Shown here in pieces: positions 8,921 through 20,200 of a stretch of 64,000 nucleotides of DNA. The position numbers were made by a program, and so were the translations under genes. The notes under the pieces are model-generated. The model was given only the letters and a program-made list of their open reading frames with translations. It did not search any database and was not told the origin of the DNA. The first letter of the stretch is position 1; each line of letters begins with the position of its first letter. Origin of the DNA: Ignavibacteria bacterium (GTDB lineage Bacteria; Bacteroidota; Ignavibacteria; Kapaibacteriales; Kapaibacteriaceae); NCBI GenBank assembly GCA_015709655.1, contig CP054181.1, positions 1,360,207-1,424,206 on the forward strand, read 5' to 3'.

Positions 8921-9940
8921 TTATAACTGTGTAAGAAACTGTTCCAGTTCCTTTACATCTTCTTCACTGCCCATAAAACAGGGTATGCGCTGATGCAACG
9001 AACTGGGAATAATGTCCAGAATACGTTCAAACCCCGTTGTTGCCCTTCCACCCGCCTGCTCGACGATAAACGACATCGGGTTTACTTCGTACACAAGCCG
9101 AAGTTTGCCCAGGGGAGACGTCTTGTCAGCAGGATACATAAAAATGCCGCCATAGTGCAGCGTACGATGAATATCAGCCACCATTGTTCCAACATACCTC
9201 AGCGAGTACGGCCTCTGCCCGTCATCACTGGGTTCAAGCAGGTGACGGACGTAGCTGCGGACCCCTTCGCTCCACTTGTGGGAGTTGCCGCTGTTTACAC
9301 TGTAAATACTGCCGCGCTTGGGAATCTGTAGCTTCTCGAAGGTTAGTAAAAACTCGCCGATTGTAGGTTCGTACGTGAATACATCTACTCCACTACCCGT
9401 TGTATAGACAAGCTGCGTACTCGATCCATACATGGCATAGCCGGCAGCAACCTGCTTATACCCCGGCTGCATCACGTCAGCCTCGGTACCGGGACTGGTG
9501 TCGGACTGGTTAAGGCGACGGTAGATACTAAAAATCGTTCCTATCGAAACGTTAACGTCGATGTTGCTGGAGCCATCCAGGGGGTCGAACACCAGCACAT
9601 ACTTGCCTTTGGCATACTCATCGGGAATTTGGATCAAGCCGGATTCTTCCTCCGATGCCATAACACAAAGGTGCCCGCCATGGTCCATGGCCCTGAAAAT
9701 CACATCATTGGCATGAATGTCGAGGCGCTTTACGCGTTCACCGTGGACGTTGGTGGACTCGGTAAGGCCCAGAATGTCATTTAAACCGGAGCGGCGCACG
9801 TCGTGGGCAAGTATCCGTATTGCAAGCGTCAGGTCACGCAGTAATCTCGAAAACTCTCCGGTAGCCGAAGGATGCAGGGCGCCCTGCTCCACAATGTGTC
9901 GCTCGATGGTTACCAACCTCGAAGTTTTTACCAAGGGCAT
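8921..9940 (-). CDS. fbp: Class I fructose-1,6-bisphosphatase
   Basis: About 339 residues; hydrolyses fructose 1,6-bisphosphate in gluconeogenesis. Metal and substrate motifs are visible: ASEEESGL, the signature VFDPLDGSSNIDVNVSIGTIFSIYR, and RYVGTMVADIHRTLHYGG. ATG 9940 (MPLVKTSRLVTIERHIV) is chosen. A start at 9994 would add 18 residues and overlap the upstream gene more. It follows the universal stress gene by 8 bp in the same direction and precedes the superoxide dismutase by 12 bp, so the three may be one transcript. Confidence 0.93.
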   Translation of the reverse strand: MPLVKTSRLVTIERHIVEQGALHPSATGEFSRLLRDLTLAIRILAHDVRRSGLNDILGLTESTNVHGERVKRLDIHANDVIFRAMDHGGHLCVMASEEESGLIQIPDEYAKGKYVLVFDPLDGSSNIDVNVSIGTIFSIYRRLNQSDTSPGTEADVMQPGYKQVAAGYAMYGSSTQLVYTTGSGVDVFTYEPTIGEFLLTFEKLQIPKRGSIYSVNSGNSHKWSEGVRSYVRHLLEPSDDGQRPYSLRYVGTMVADIHRTLHYGGIFMYPADKTSPLGKLRLVYEVNPMSFIVEQAGGRATTGFERILDIIPSSLHQRIPCFMGSEEDVKELEQFLTQL

Positions 9941-9948
9941 CGCTGTAA

Positions 9949-10407
9949 CTACGACTCTTTTGTTGGGTTGAGACGTACCGAGAGAACCGGACACGGAGCT
10001 TTGCGAAGCACTCGCTCCGTGGTGCTTCCAAAAAGAAAGTGTTCAAAACCGCTGCGTCCATGCGTACCTATCGAGATGATCGAACAGTTATTCTCCCTGG
10101 CATAACCGCAAATCTCGTCGCTGGCCCTTCCCCGCTGAACCTTGGTAACAACCTTAAAATTTTCTGCCTCAAGAGCTGCAGCCTGTTTCCCAAGCTCCGT
10201 TTCGGCGTTGTTCTGAAGTTCCAACTCAATGTCGGCAAAGCCCACTTGAGCGTAACTCCAGTCAGCCGGATACACCACGGGTTCTACCACGTGCAATAAA
10301 TGCAGCGTTGCTCCAGTTCCCCGGGCAATCTCCTTTGCCATGGATAACGCTTTAATGCTGTTTTCCGAAAAATCAATCGGTACTAATATTGAGTTAACCG
10401 TGAACAT
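9949..10407 (-). CDS. Universal stress protein (UspA family)
   Basis: A 152-residue single Usp domain. It starts with ILVPIDFSENSIKAL, which carries the ADP/ATP-contacting Asp, and ends with the ATP-binding signature GTHGRSGFEHFLFGSTTERV, so it is the nucleotide-binding type. These cytoplasmic dimers are linked to stress survival. First gene of a probable usp-fbp-sod transcript; divergent from the large 10477 gene across 69 bp. Confidence 0.9.
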   Translation of the reverse strand: MFTVNSILVPIDFSENSIKALSMAKEIARGTGATLHLLHVVEPVVYPADWSYAQVGFADIELELQNNAETELGKQAAALEAENFKVVTKVQRGRASDEICGYARENNCSIISIGTHGRSGFEHFLFGSTTERVLRKAPCPVLSVRLNPTKES

Positions 10408-10476
10408 GGCATTTTCCTAGGTATGTTTGCGATGTATGCAATGTAGCAAAAGACACGACTACAAAGGACATTATTC

Positions 10477-13400
10477 ATGACAATTATTTGTCAGCTCTTT
10501 CTTTTTTTGTTACCCGTCTTCCTGTTTTTTTCTGCCTCTCCAGCTCATGCTCTTGCCTCTGATACTGATTTGGGGTGGGATGCCCTAATTGAAAATGCCG
10601 ACCAAACTGCCGTCACACACTTCCGTAATGCCCTGCAGGAAAACCCCGATGACGAGCGTGCCATTCTGGGGTTAAGCTTTGCGTATGGGCTCCGTTTAGA
10701 CGATGCTGCTTCGTGGAATGCTTACCGCTCTTTTCTTGACAAGACAGCCGACCCCAATCCGTACATCTATGCCGCACAAAATACCAGATGGTTCTCCGTT
10801 GGAGCAAACCGAAAGGGGCTTGGGCTTCGGGCTGTATTGCGTAACACCGTCAGCCACCCTGACCCCAATGGGATTTTACGCGTGATCTGTTTACAGTATC
10901 TGGGACAGTTGGCCGAACGCGATAACCAGCTTCGGGAAGCAGATTCATACTACTCCGAAATTGGCGCTCTTACTAAGTGGCGTATCATTGGTCCGTTTCA
11001 CAATATTTCGGGATCAGGGTTCGATAAGGTTTTCGAGCCTGAACTTGTAGATAACCCTGACGCTGAATATAAGGGAAGCGACCTTCGTACCGTTCGCTGG
11101 TTTACACCACACAATATCAGGCGCGATTGCTGGACCGACATTGCGCGTCACTTCTCTACAGTTCAGGGTGTGTTCTATGCACGCACCTATGTTCACTCGC
11201 CTACCACTCAGTCCGTTCAGATGCGTATCGGTACATCGGGTGCATTCCGGCTATTCCTGAACCAGCAGATGATTCTTGATACGATAGAAGAACGAAATAA
11301 CGATGTTGATACATACATCGCAGAAGTAACGCTGCAGGCCGGTTGGAATCAGATAACTGTTAAGCTATGCAACAGCAAACTGGACAGATGCAATTTTCTG
11401 TTACGAATAACAGATAAGAGCGGAACTGCTATTTCGGATCTCGAATATTCTACGGCACCACAGCAGTTTCCTACGTCCACGACTCTGGTAAAGCCCCTTG
11501 ATCATCCATTTCTTGCCTTCTTCCGTAGTCAGATAGCAAAATTTCCTAATCGTCCGGAAAATTACCTCCTGCTTGCTAACGCATTGCTGCGTAACGACGA
11601 AGTGGATGAGGCTGAAGAAATTATTTCTAAATTACTTAGCAAATATCCCAACTTTATTTGTGCACTCATGCTGGCCCTTGAAACAAATCAGCGGGCTAAC
11701 CGGTACGACGAGTCAATCACCACTATTGAGCATATTACCAATACTCGTCCTGACCTGCCAATTTCACTTGTTTACTCGTTTAACAGGGCTGTTTCAACCA
11801 AACAACTGGATACCGCCGACGCGATTCTGAACAACATCGGGAAAACATTGCCGGAATCAAACGATTACTACGAAGCGGCAATTGAACTTGCACGGTTGCG
11901 AAACGATGTTGCTCTTGTATCCACACTACAGGCAAAAGCGTTCGAGACCAACCCCCAGATTCTTGACTTTGCCTCGGCAGCAGCAATGCTCGCACTAAGA
12001 ACAGGTGGAGGATATGCTAAAGCAATTGACATTATCAAAGCACACTTGTCGTATAACTGGAATGAAGGCGGATTGCTGATGAAAGCGGCATTGTGCGAAG
12101 ATGCCATGCAGTATGCTGACTGGGAGAACACATACAACGAACTGTTTGAATTGTCGCCACTGGCTCCCGGTTTTCACAGCAGGATGGCTGACTCGTACGC
12201 CGCAAGAAGAAAATGGGATGCCGCCTTGAAGTCAATTACACTGGCTTTGGAAGATGCTCCCGGCGTCTCATGGATGTGGCAGCAGTCAGGCATTTACAGG
12301 AAGGCCCTTTCTGACAGCAGTGGGGCAGGGTCTGACTTTAAACAGGCAATTGCAACCGATCCGGCAAACTTCAGTGCGCGCGAACTCCTGCGCGAGCTTA
12401 CCAATACTCCTTCGCCCTTCAGCGTGATGCAAACCAACAATATCGACAGCCTTATCCGCACATCGCCGTCGGCAACTGATTACCCGGATAAGCAGTCCGT
12501 AACTCTTCTGCTCGATAAACAGCGCGTAGTATACGATGGCAGCAGATGCAAGGTTCGGTTCGAGATGCTGGTTCGTGTTTTAAATAATTCCGGGATCGAT
12601 TCATATAAGGAAGTTACGTTACCCGGAGGCGATAATACGATAGTAGAAAAGGCAGTAGTGATTAAGGCAAACGGACGTGAAATTCCGGCTGACAGAAACG
12701 GCAATTATGCGGTGTTTAAAAACCTTGAACCAAATGACTTTATCTACGTGCGTATCAACTGGTCCGAATCAACTCAGGGTGAACTTGCCGGTTACTTTTT
12801 CGACGAGTTTGGAATGAACGATTATGTCCCGTCTAAAATTGTCCGGTATAGCTTACTCACCCAAAAATCCGAACGGTATTCCTGGAATTTTGTAAATGGC
12901 GAGGTGCAGCAGTATTCAAAGGATACGCCTCTTGGAAACCTGCAGGTATGGGAGTTACGAGACCAGCCGGCAATTACCGAAGAGGAAGATATGCCGTCGT
13001 ACGGTGCGATTGGTAAAATCCTTTATATTTCATCGGTCCCCCGCTGGCAGGAGATCGTGCAGTGGTATTACAATATTGCCCGAACCAAAACCAGATCATC
13101 ACTTGATGTACGCACAAAAATGAATGAGCTGTTCCCACCAGGTAAGCAATACACCAAACAGGAGATTATCGAGGGCGTATATCACTTTATCACTACCAAC
13201 ATTCGTTACTCAAATGTTCCGTTCCGCCAAAGCGGTGTTGTACCGCAGACCGCCCGCGATGTGCTGGTTACTCGGATCGGAGACTGTAAGGATGTGGCAA
13301 CGCTGTGCATTTCAATGCTGGCTGAGCGGGGCGTAACAGCCTATCACGCCCTTGTAAGAACAAACAGTTCGCCCCTCAGGAAACAGCCACTACCGTCAAT

Positions 13401-14280
13401 TCCATTCGATCACGATATTGTGTATACCGAACTTGACGGCAAGCCGTTGTTTATGGATTTGACCGCCGAAAATGTTCCGTTGTACAGTTTACCATTCGGC
13501 GATCTGGAAGCACTGTGCCTGGTTATACGGCCGGGCGAGTCAACTCCGTCCCTACTGCAAAAGCAGTTCTTTACCCCGAATGTGATGAGGCTCAATACAA
13601 ACCTGTCTATCCATGATGATCTTGGTGCCGAGGTTACACAGCAGTACTGGCACAGCGGAGCACGAACAGAGTTTTACCGCTCTGCATGGAAAACGCTAGG
13701 CCCCACCGAAGTTGAGCGCTCAATCAGAGAAGGGCTGTCGAACGACTGGCCCGATGTTCAGCTGGAAGACTATTCGATTAATCACCTGGATACCATACTG
13801 CCGGAAATTGATTATACACTGCATTTTTCGATTCCGGACTTCGTGATGGAAGCTGAGGGGTTGCGTATTATTAAACTTCCATGGTATTCGCCGTTTGAAC
13901 CATTGGCGGCGCTCGGATATAGCACCCGAACACACCCTTACGAGTTTTCCAAGTACGTTGATACTCTGGTGGAAACCATAACGATTAACATTCCCGACGG
14001 CTACGAGGCAATCGGTTTAACAGAGTCGGAACACTTTGTGGGACCGGTGTCATACGTACAGCGCACCGCCCGTCAGTCATCCGCTACACTCACACTGTCA
14101 CGCACGGCCGTGTTTCAGCGCAATTATGTGATGCCCGAGGAGTATGCCAACTTTAAAACATACTACGGGAATGTAGCACGGTCAGACCGACAAGCACTGT
14201 TACTCGTGCCCAAGGGCACGGTGATCCAGCGAGTTACTCCGGGCAAGGTAAAAGTTCCCAAAGGAGGGCGTAAACACTAA
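10477..14280 (+). CDS. Large TPR / DUF3857 / transglutaminase-like exported protein
   Basis: 1267 residues with a signal peptide (LFLFLLPVFLFFSASPAHALA). Residues up to about 650 are helical, TPR-like repeats with an inserted beta domain. Then comes a DUF3857-like beta domain (VVYDGSRCKVRFEMLVRVLNN) and a transglutaminase-like core with the catalytic triad: Cys in IGDCKDVATL, His in FDHDIVY, Asp in LFMDLTAE. Such proteins are common in Bacteroidota and are thought to sit in the periplasm; the substrate is unknown. It contains two AGCCCCTT motifs. The gene stands alone on the plus strand, 23 bp before thiN. Confidence 0.82.
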   Translation: MTIICQLFLFLLPVFLFFSASPAHALASDTDLGWDALIENADQTAVTHFRNALQENPDDERAILGLSFAYGLRLDDAASWNAYRSFLDKTADPNPYIYAAQNTRWFSVGANRKGLGLRAVLRNTVSHPDPNGILRVICLQYLGQLAERDNQLREADSYYSEIGALTKWRIIGPFHNISGSGFDKVFEPELVDNPDAEYKGSDLRTVRWFTPHNIRRDCWTDIARHFSTVQGVFYARTYVHSPTTQSVQMRIGTSGAFRLFLNQQMILDTIEERNNDVDTYIAEVTLQAGWNQITVKLCNSKLDRCNFLLRITDKSGTAISDLEYSTAPQQFPTSTTLVKPLDHPFLAFFRSQIAKFPNRPENYLLLANALLRNDEVDEAEEIISKLLSKYPNFICALMLALETNQRANRYDESITTIEHITNTRPDLPISLVYSFNRAVSTKQLDTADAILNNIGKTLPESNDYYEAAIELARLRNDVALVSTLQAKAFETNPQILDFASAAAMLALRTGGGYAKAIDIIKAHLSYNWNEGGLLMKAALCEDAMQYADWENTYNELFELSPLAPGFHSRMADSYAARRKWDAALKSITLALEDAPGVSWMWQQSGIYRKALSDSSGAGSDFKQAIATDPANFSARELLRELTNTPSPFSVMQTNNIDSLIRTSPSATDYPDKQSVTLLLDKQRVVYDGSRCKVRFEMLVRVLNNSGIDSYKEVTLPGGDNTIVEKAVVIKANGREIPADRNGNYAVFKNLEPNDFIYVRINWSESTQGELAGYFFDEFGMNDYVPSKIVRYSLLTQKSERYSWNFVNGEVQQYSKDTPLGNLQVWELRDQPAITEEEDMPSYGAIGKILYISSVPRWQEIVQWYYNIARTKTRSSLDVRTKMNELFPPGKQYTKQEIIEGVYHFITTNIRYSNVPFRQSGVVPQTARDVLVTRIGDCKDVATLCISMLAERGVTAYHALVRTNSSPLRKQPLPSIPFDHDIVYTELDGKPLFMDLTAENVPLYSLPFGDLEALCLVIRPGESTPSLLQKQFFTPNVMRLNTNLSIHDDLGAEVTQQYWHSGARTEFYRSAWKTLGPTEVERSIREGLSNDWPDVQLEDYSINHLDTILPEIDYTLHFSIPDFVMEAEGLRIIKLPWYSPFEPLAALGYSTRTHPYEFSKYVDTLVETITINIPDGYEAIGLTESEHFVGPVSYVQRTARQSSATLTLSRTAVFQRNYVMPEEYANFKTYYGNVARSDRQALLLVPKGTVIQRVTPGKVKVPKGGRKH

Positions 14281-14303
14281 GTGTTTGTTGTATTGGTTGG
14301 TAG

Positions 14304-15050
14304 ATGATCGGTATCCCAACCGGTGCTGCACCTTGTTTACCAATCATCCATATTAACGTTGTTGATGTAATTTGGAAAATCGTGAGACTGCATTTCGATC
14401 GTACGTTGTTTGACGCTGTGCTCTGCCTGAACGGTGCTATAGATACTGATGTAATTGAGCAATACTTTAGTAATGTACCGATTATTGCTGCCGACGGTGC
14501 TGCCAACACACTTTACTCACGTGGGATAATCCCCGACATGGTAGTTGGCGATCTGGATTCGGTTCTCGATGACACCCTTGAGGCAGTTCGACCCTATTCG
14601 CAAATCGTTCAAATTGTGGATCAGGACATCACGGATTTCGAAAAATCCTTACGGGTTTCCCAGTCACAGTTATGGAATCGGGTACTGGTTACCGGACTGC
14701 ACGGTGGCGATCTGGAACATACGCTGAACAACTGGTCGGTGTTTTACCGCTACGCCCAGACTCAGCCCCTTACCATCCTAGACGGAAACCGGTATGTGAT
14801 TTCAGTGGTTGACAGCTTGTTGGTTGCTCTGCAGCCCGGCGAGATTGTCTCGCTTATTCCGCAGCCTTCGGCACGCATCAGTACCAGTGGACTACAGTGG
14901 AATCTTGATGACGAGAGCCTTGAAATGGGAATACGTGAGGGTGCAAGAAACAGAATCACCGAGACTGAAGCCCGGATACAAATTCATCAGGGCTCGCTAC
15001 TTTTTGTGTTTAATGCCCGCCTGCCATTTGCACCTGTATTGTCCGATTAG
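14304..15050 (+). CDS. thiN: Thiamine pyrophosphokinase
   Basis: Converts thiamine and ATP to thiamine pyrophosphate. The catalytic domain shows AADGAANTLYSRG, the acidic VVGDLDSV motif and the paired DQDITDFEKSLR motif; the C-terminal beta domain follows (GEIVSLIP). From ATG 14304 the protein is 248 residues, about 26 longer than most. A GTG at 14382 would give a standard 222-residue enzyme, so the true start is uncertain. It follows the DUF3857 gene by 23 bp and may share its transcript. Confidence 0.85.
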   Translation: MIGIPTGAAPCLPIIHINVVDVIWKIVRLHFDRTLFDAVLCLNGAIDTDVIEQYFSNVPIIAADGAANTLYSRGIIPDMVVGDLDSVLDDTLEAVRPYSQIVQIVDQDITDFEKSLRVSQSQLWNRVLVTGLHGGDLEHTLNNWSVFYRYAQTQPLTILDGNRYVISVVDSLLVALQPGEIVSLIPQPSARISTSGLQWNLDDESLEMGIREGARNRITETEARIQIHQGSLLFVFNARLPFAPVLSD

Positions 15051-15101
15051 CTAAGTTCGAGCTGTTAGTTTTTGTTTTATCGGTTTTACCTGCGAGTTTA
15101 T

Positions 15102-15833
15102 ATGCGTCGTGACATCACAACCTGGTGGAGTCCTAACCTCCAAAAAAATATGGAAATCGTTGCCTATGGCAACTATGGACCGGCTCTGCTGATGTTCCCG
15201 AGTGCAGCTGCTGACTACCTTGAATACGAGCGGTTTCACCTGATCGAGGCTATTGAACCGATAATAAACTCCGGTAAGTTCAAGGTGTATTCAATTAACA
15301 GCATTAATTCCGAGAGCTGGCTGAATAACACCATGCATCCTACCGATAAGGCAATCCGGCACCAGCAGTACAACAACTATGTTATCGAAGAAGTTGTGCC
15401 GTTTATTATCCGCGACTGCGATGGTCTGGTTCCAATCTATACTACCGGCGTCTCACTGGGTGCCCTGCATGCAGTTAACTCGTTTTTACGCAGGCCTGAT
15501 GTGTTTGAAGGCACAATCGGCATGAGTGGTATCTATGACTTAAAGGCATATACCAAGGGGTATTTTGACGAGAACTGTTACTTTAACTCGCCACTTGACT
15601 ACATGCAGAACATGGAAGACCCATACTGGCTGAACCTGATGCGTTCAAAGCGTCACCTGTACCTTGTAAGCGGAAGAGGCTCCTACGAAGACCCTGCGGC
15701 ATCAGTGGTCATGGGGGATACGCTTACAGCCAAGGGTGTCCCACACGAAGTTGACTTGTGGGGATATGAGTGGGGGCACGACTGGCCAACCTGGAGAGCA
15801 ATGCTCCCTCACTACTTGTGGTCGCGGTTTTAA
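15102..15833 (+). CDS. Putative alpha/beta-hydrolase esterase
   Basis: About 243 residues, resembling the esterase D / putative esterase (PF00756-like) group. The nucleophile elbow is GVSLGALHA, the acid is likely Asp in the C-terminal third, and the catalytic His is likely in WGHDWPTWRAMLPHYLW. No signal peptide is seen. ATG 15102 (MRRDITTWWSP) is chosen; a longer start at 15072 lacks support. Substrate unknown. It is the last gene of a plus-strand series and ends 5 bp from a convergent gene. Confidence 0.78.
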   Translation: MRRDITTWWSPNLQKNMEIVAYGNYGPALLMFPSAAADYLEYERFHLIEAIEPIINSGKFKVYSINSINSESWLNNTMHPTDKAIRHQQYNNYVIEEVVPFIIRDCDGLVPIYTTGVSLGALHAVNSFLRRPDVFEGTIGMSGIYDLKAYTKGYFDENCYFNSPLDYMQNMEDPYWLNLMRSKRHLYLVSGRGSYEDPAASVVMGDTLTAKGVPHEVDLWGYEWGHDWPTWRAMLPHYLWSRF

Positions 15834-15838
15834 TTTGA

Positions 15839-16222
15839 CTACACTGCCTGAGCCGTTTGGTAATCTTCCACAGTACACGCCTTGTGCGTAGTTCGGATCG
15901 CAGCCAGCACCAGCTTATGTGTTTCTTCGGCAGTTTCCGACAATGGGTGTACTGTGTCAGGATCCAGGGCACCAAGGTCATCAAGGATTTGCATCCACAG
16001 CTTTACCAACCGGATTCGGTGCAGCGTGCCAAACAGGAAACGTCGAAACTCCGTCCTGTCAGCGGCACCCAGCGCCATCTCTAACGCTGCGCCAGCCTCC
16101 AATGCATCGGCAAACATTCGTCTGAGTAAAACCATCTCACGCTCAGCAGTGGGATAGGCTGACGGTATTGATGCCATCCGAATTAACATTTCATAGGTTT
16201 TTTCCTGCAACGGCGTTGGCAT
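15839..16222 (-). CDS. Small helical protein, possible four-helix-bundle family
   Basis: 127 residues, almost entirely amphipathic helix. The pattern RRMFADALEAGAALEMAL, then FRRFLFGTLHRIRLVKLWM, then LSETAEETHKLVLAAIRT resembles the four-helix-bundle proteins related to 23S rRNA intervening-sequence and Avd proteins, but the typical N-terminus is absent. Assignment is tentative. It lies 73 bp downstream of the arginase-family gene in the same direction. Confidence 0.5.
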   Translation of the reverse strand: MPTPLQEKTYEMLIRMASIPSAYPTAEREMVLLRRMFADALEAGAALEMALGAADRTEFRRFLFGTLHRIRLVKLWMQILDDLGALDPDTVHPLSETAEETHKLVLAAIRTTHKACTVEDYQTAQAV

Positions 16223-16295
16223 GGAAGTTCTCCCAAAGAGTGTACTTCAGTAGTGCACCCACAACGCAGAATGTGACAGGTGGAAGGGGGCTTTG

Positions 16296-17270
16296 CTACT
16301 GTGCCAAACCAATAACTACCTGCATTATCATGGTCGCAGCTAACTTGGCAGTTCTGTTGTCAACGTCGAAGGGCGGACATGTCTCCACAACATCGAAAGA
16401 TTTTAGGTAGCCGGATTGTGCTGTACTGCGTACCAGAAATGCTACCTGCTCCGGATAAAGTCCGTCAGCCGACGGAGCACTTACTCCGGGTGAGAAGGCT
16501 GATGCAAATACATCCATGTCAAGAGAGAGATGGATTCGCTCCGCTACACCTGCCTTGCCAATTGCCAGCCGCGCAGTAGTACGTTCACGGGCCTCACCCA
16601 GCATGAATACACTTGCTTTATGCTGACGCAGATATTGTAAATGCGAGGCTGCCACGGCGGTTTCCTGAAGTCCGTACTCAACCATTGCACCGGGTGGAAT
16701 CAGTGACCCGTGATACTCCAGTACCTGTCTGAAAGGCGACCCGCTGTGAGCTCTTGACTGATCAATTAACGGCCTGACGTCGGCATGTGCGTCGATATTG
16801 ATGATGCCAAATGGTTTTCCCATGGTACCGTGTGCCATTAGCGATGGCCAGGCGGTATCATGTCCGCCTCCAAGAACGATAGGGACAATGTTCTCCTGAA
16901 GAAGAAACCGAACAACGTCGTGCACTTCATCATGGATCTGTTCAAGCGTTTTCCCTTCACAGTCAATATTACCACAATCAGCTAGTTTAATATGCTTTCG
17001 CTCAAATGCATGCTGAACAGTGGAGGTTGCCATTTTGTACAGTGAGCGGCGAATTGCAGACGGACCGGCTGCAGCACCGGGGCGTCCACCATTTCGCTCA
17101 ACGCCGATATGCTGTGGTACACCGATTATAGCGCACCGAACAGGAGCCGGTTCTTTCAGTTCCGTTAACGGCGTAACCAGATTGCCAAGGCGGGGGTCCT
17201 CGGCATTCGTCGAAACAAATATCTCGCCGGCGTCAGGAGGTGTGCACAATCGCTCAATTGTCTTGTACAT
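16296..17270 (-). CDS. Arginase-family hydrolase, probable formimidoylglutamase
   Basis: 324 residues of the ureohydrolase fold. Manganese ligands are visible: GGGHDTAW, NIDAHADVRP and SLDMDVFASAFSPGVSAP. The start region (VRCAIIGVPQHIGVERNGGRPGAAAGP) and the D-x-D-VFASAFSPG motif are closest to formimidoylglutamase (HutG) of histidine degradation, although no other hut gene is nearby. Arginase or agmatinase activity is possible. Its ATG overlaps the stop of the upstream T9SS gene by one base (TAATG), suggesting translational coupling. An AGCCCCCTT motif lies just after its stop. Confidence 0.8.
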   Translation of the reverse strand: MYKTIERLCTPPDAGEIFVSTNAEDPRLGNLVTPLTELKEPAPVRCAIIGVPQHIGVERNGGRPGAAAGPSAIRRSLYKMATSTVQHAFERKHIKLADCGNIDCEGKTLEQIHDEVHDVVRFLLQENIVPIVLGGGHDTAWPSLMAHGTMGKPFGIINIDAHADVRPLIDQSRAHSGSPFRQVLEYHGSLIPPGAMVEYGLQETAVAASHLQYLRQHKASVFMLGEARERTTARLAIGKAGVAERIHLSLDMDVFASAFSPGVSAPSADGLYPEQVAFLVRSTAQSGYLKSFDVVETCPPFDVDNRTAKLAATMIMQVVIGLAQ

Positions 17271-20200
17271 TACTGCACCAGGCTAATCCATGTGTGCCGC
17301 CGAATACCGTTCTGCTCGCATGTAATACTAAACAGTCCGGTACTTATTCCAGGAGGCAGGTTAAAGTAAATTGTTTCAGCTTCCGTTACAAGCTGACTAC
17401 CACGGTAAATCTGATTTCCCATAATGTCGGATATGCTCATGGTTGCCTGTCCCTGACGTATGCCGGTAGATGTTAGCGTTAGCCTGCTGCCTGCACCTGC
17501 AGGGTTGGGGAACACGTACATTGGCACACTGAGGTTATTTAAACCATGGTCATCTACAGAGGTTGCCGCGGTATTACCAATCAGCCTGACAATTTTAATC
17601 GGCATCCGTTCATCATTACTGTACACCCGAGCGGATCCTGTTGAGGTTCCGGCATCAGGTCTGTTAAAACGAACTACAACACGTAAAGAATCAGTTGCGT
17701 TTAACACAACCGGAAGGTTGGCGCTGGTGCTTACAATGCTGTAGTAGTCTCTTGTGTCCCTGATGTTAATTGAATCAATCCGTAAAGGAGCAGAAGTGGC
17801 AGGCGTAATCACTAATTCGCGATCAATAAGCTGCGGGCTTGGAGCGTTAAAGTACAGCGTGTCCACATTGGTAGCAATTGTTGGTTTAGCTGCAACAATA
17901 AACTGAATCCAGACCCGGTTGCCGAAGTCAGCTTTAAAGTTCCTGATTGTCTGCCCCTGGCTCTTAAACTGCAGGCTTCCTGTTCCAAGCTGATCACGCA
18001 GGAACCAAAAGTCTAACCCATAACCAAGTTTATTGATTAGCTGATATTCATAGCAACCGTCTTCAAGCTGAAATGTATCGGTATATGTTTTTTCACTCTC
18101 AAGGTTACTGCCTTTTCGTATTACATCACCTCCAATTTTCCGCAACTCCCATTCAAATTGCTCATTTGCATACTTATTGGTCCGAAGTGCGATTTCCAGG
18201 TCGCTGTACAGAACATCAGGCAGAACATACGGCACCGTTTTATGGTTGTTGTTCCCGTATTCATCAGCTTCAGCAGTACGTAACTCTACGGTAAACATGT
18301 GCTCACCTTCTGTGGTAGGCCAGGTTGGCTGCGGCAGCGTAACGGTATCAGTCTGCATAAACGCCAGATTACCGGTCCACGAATAGGTACCAATCTTGTT
18401 GCCATCTGAACTCATGGTGATTTCAAGTGTCTCAAGGGGCTTTGACCCGCGATTTCGGATTACAATCACCGGGTTACCGCAGATGGGATTCATCCGGCTG
18501 TAAAACTCCCAGGTGTTTGGCGAGATTATATCTACAATTTCGGCGTCAATGGTACTCGAAGCGGGTCCGTATCCAATCAGCTGTGCCGAAACCTCCCACC
18601 GGCCCCAGTTTTCGGCTGTGGTGTCGGGCTTGATACCGTAGTCAACTACAATGTCCTTCTTCCCTGCTGCGAACGGCGACAAGTCAAATTCGTATAGGTC
18701 AACCGGTGCGCCCGGACACCAACCGGTACGGTCAATCAGCCACGTGCCTCCTTGCGGATATACCGGGTTGTCACCACACTCTTTCCAGAGCTGCCAGGTA
18801 AAGCGTTCCTGGTTGTCAACAGAGATAAAGTGGTCTCGCGGACAGAACTCGGCGCAGTTGGTGGGGTTCGAGAATTCGTGTCCGCTTGCTACTGCTTTGA
18901 TTTTATATGTTGTGGCATCCGGATGCAGTGTCACAGACCGCGGTGCAAGCGATTCATTTGTCAGCACCTTTGTGAACTGTGCATTCCTGTCGTACCAGAG
19001 CTGGTCAATCTGAACAACATCACGTGCCGGAAGCCCCTTAATCATCACAAATGTCATGTCTAACAACTCTTGTTGGTTTCCGGCCGACAAGGTTACGTTA
19101 TCGTGAAGCAACGGTGCGAAGTCGGTGACATCATAAATCCATTTAAAACCATTGGGACCAAGGTCTAATCCTATTCCATACGGCGTGATGTAGCGTCCTA
19201 GTTCAAAATCAACTACCGGATCGTAGTACGTTTTAACATCTTTCACCAGTGTTTGTTGAGGTGTTACCATCAACGAATCCACAACAAAGCCATCCTCATC
19301 AATGATGTACTGCAGTCCTGCAGCAAAAACAGAAAGTGTATCGGTTGGCGAAGCTGGATAATCAGGATCTTCCGGTCTGTAGATCCTGGGTTGGACAGGA
19401 TTCTGGAACAATATCACCTGTGATACGCGCGGTGCAAGGTCAACGTTGAAATCTTCGCGCTTCGGAGTGACAGACACTTGACCGGAGCTAAAACCAACAC
19501 GGGGACGGGCGGCCGAGAGTCTGGTAAGGTAGCCAATATCGTTGCTCGTTAACTGTTCAACAACGGGCATTCCAAACATCGTGGCATGATTTCCCTGATC
19601 GGATCCGTCCTTCAGGCGGCCGTCCGGCAATTGTGATTCGCAGTCGTAATACGCAATCAGATTCTGAAACTTCGGGTGCTGGGCGTCAAGCCGGCGCGTC
19701 ATCCAGGCTTTAACGGTTTGCTGGTCAAGCGCTGTGTTCCAGATTTGAATTTCATCAAGCATGCCGGGATACGATCCCGATGCTCCTGACCCGACAAGGA
19801 TGGATGTAATTCCGTTTAGTTTCTGCGACTTTCCGTTTCCTTCAAACGCAAGCTCACCATCCAGATATACCTTCATTGTCCCCGCACGTGCATCTTTTAC
19901 AAAGGCCCAGTGACGCCACTTTCCTGTTAGCTCGGGTTTGGGTATTGCCTTCGAGATTCGGTCAGGATCGGCTCCGCCGGTACGGCCTGCATCCCAGTAC
20001 ACGGTACCGTCGGACCATGGCAGGTGGATGTTCACTACGCGTTGTTTCTGTGCGTTATAGGCTTCGAACACGTTGTGGTTTCGCGGCAGATCCTGGGCAC
20101 TTCCAAATGCCCAGAAGCTTACGGTAATGGCATCAGAGAGCAGGGCCCCGGCTGCCGATGGTATTTCAACCTGGTCACCGGATATAAATCGTAGCGCCTT

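Noticed and set aside
14271..14287. Terminator after the DUF3857 gene
   Set aside because: AAACACTAAGTGTTT is palindromic but the loop is one base and no T tract follows.
16249..16301. Hairpin terminator CAGTAG/CTACTG
   Set aside because: The arms are only 6 bp and the loop exceeds 40 nt.
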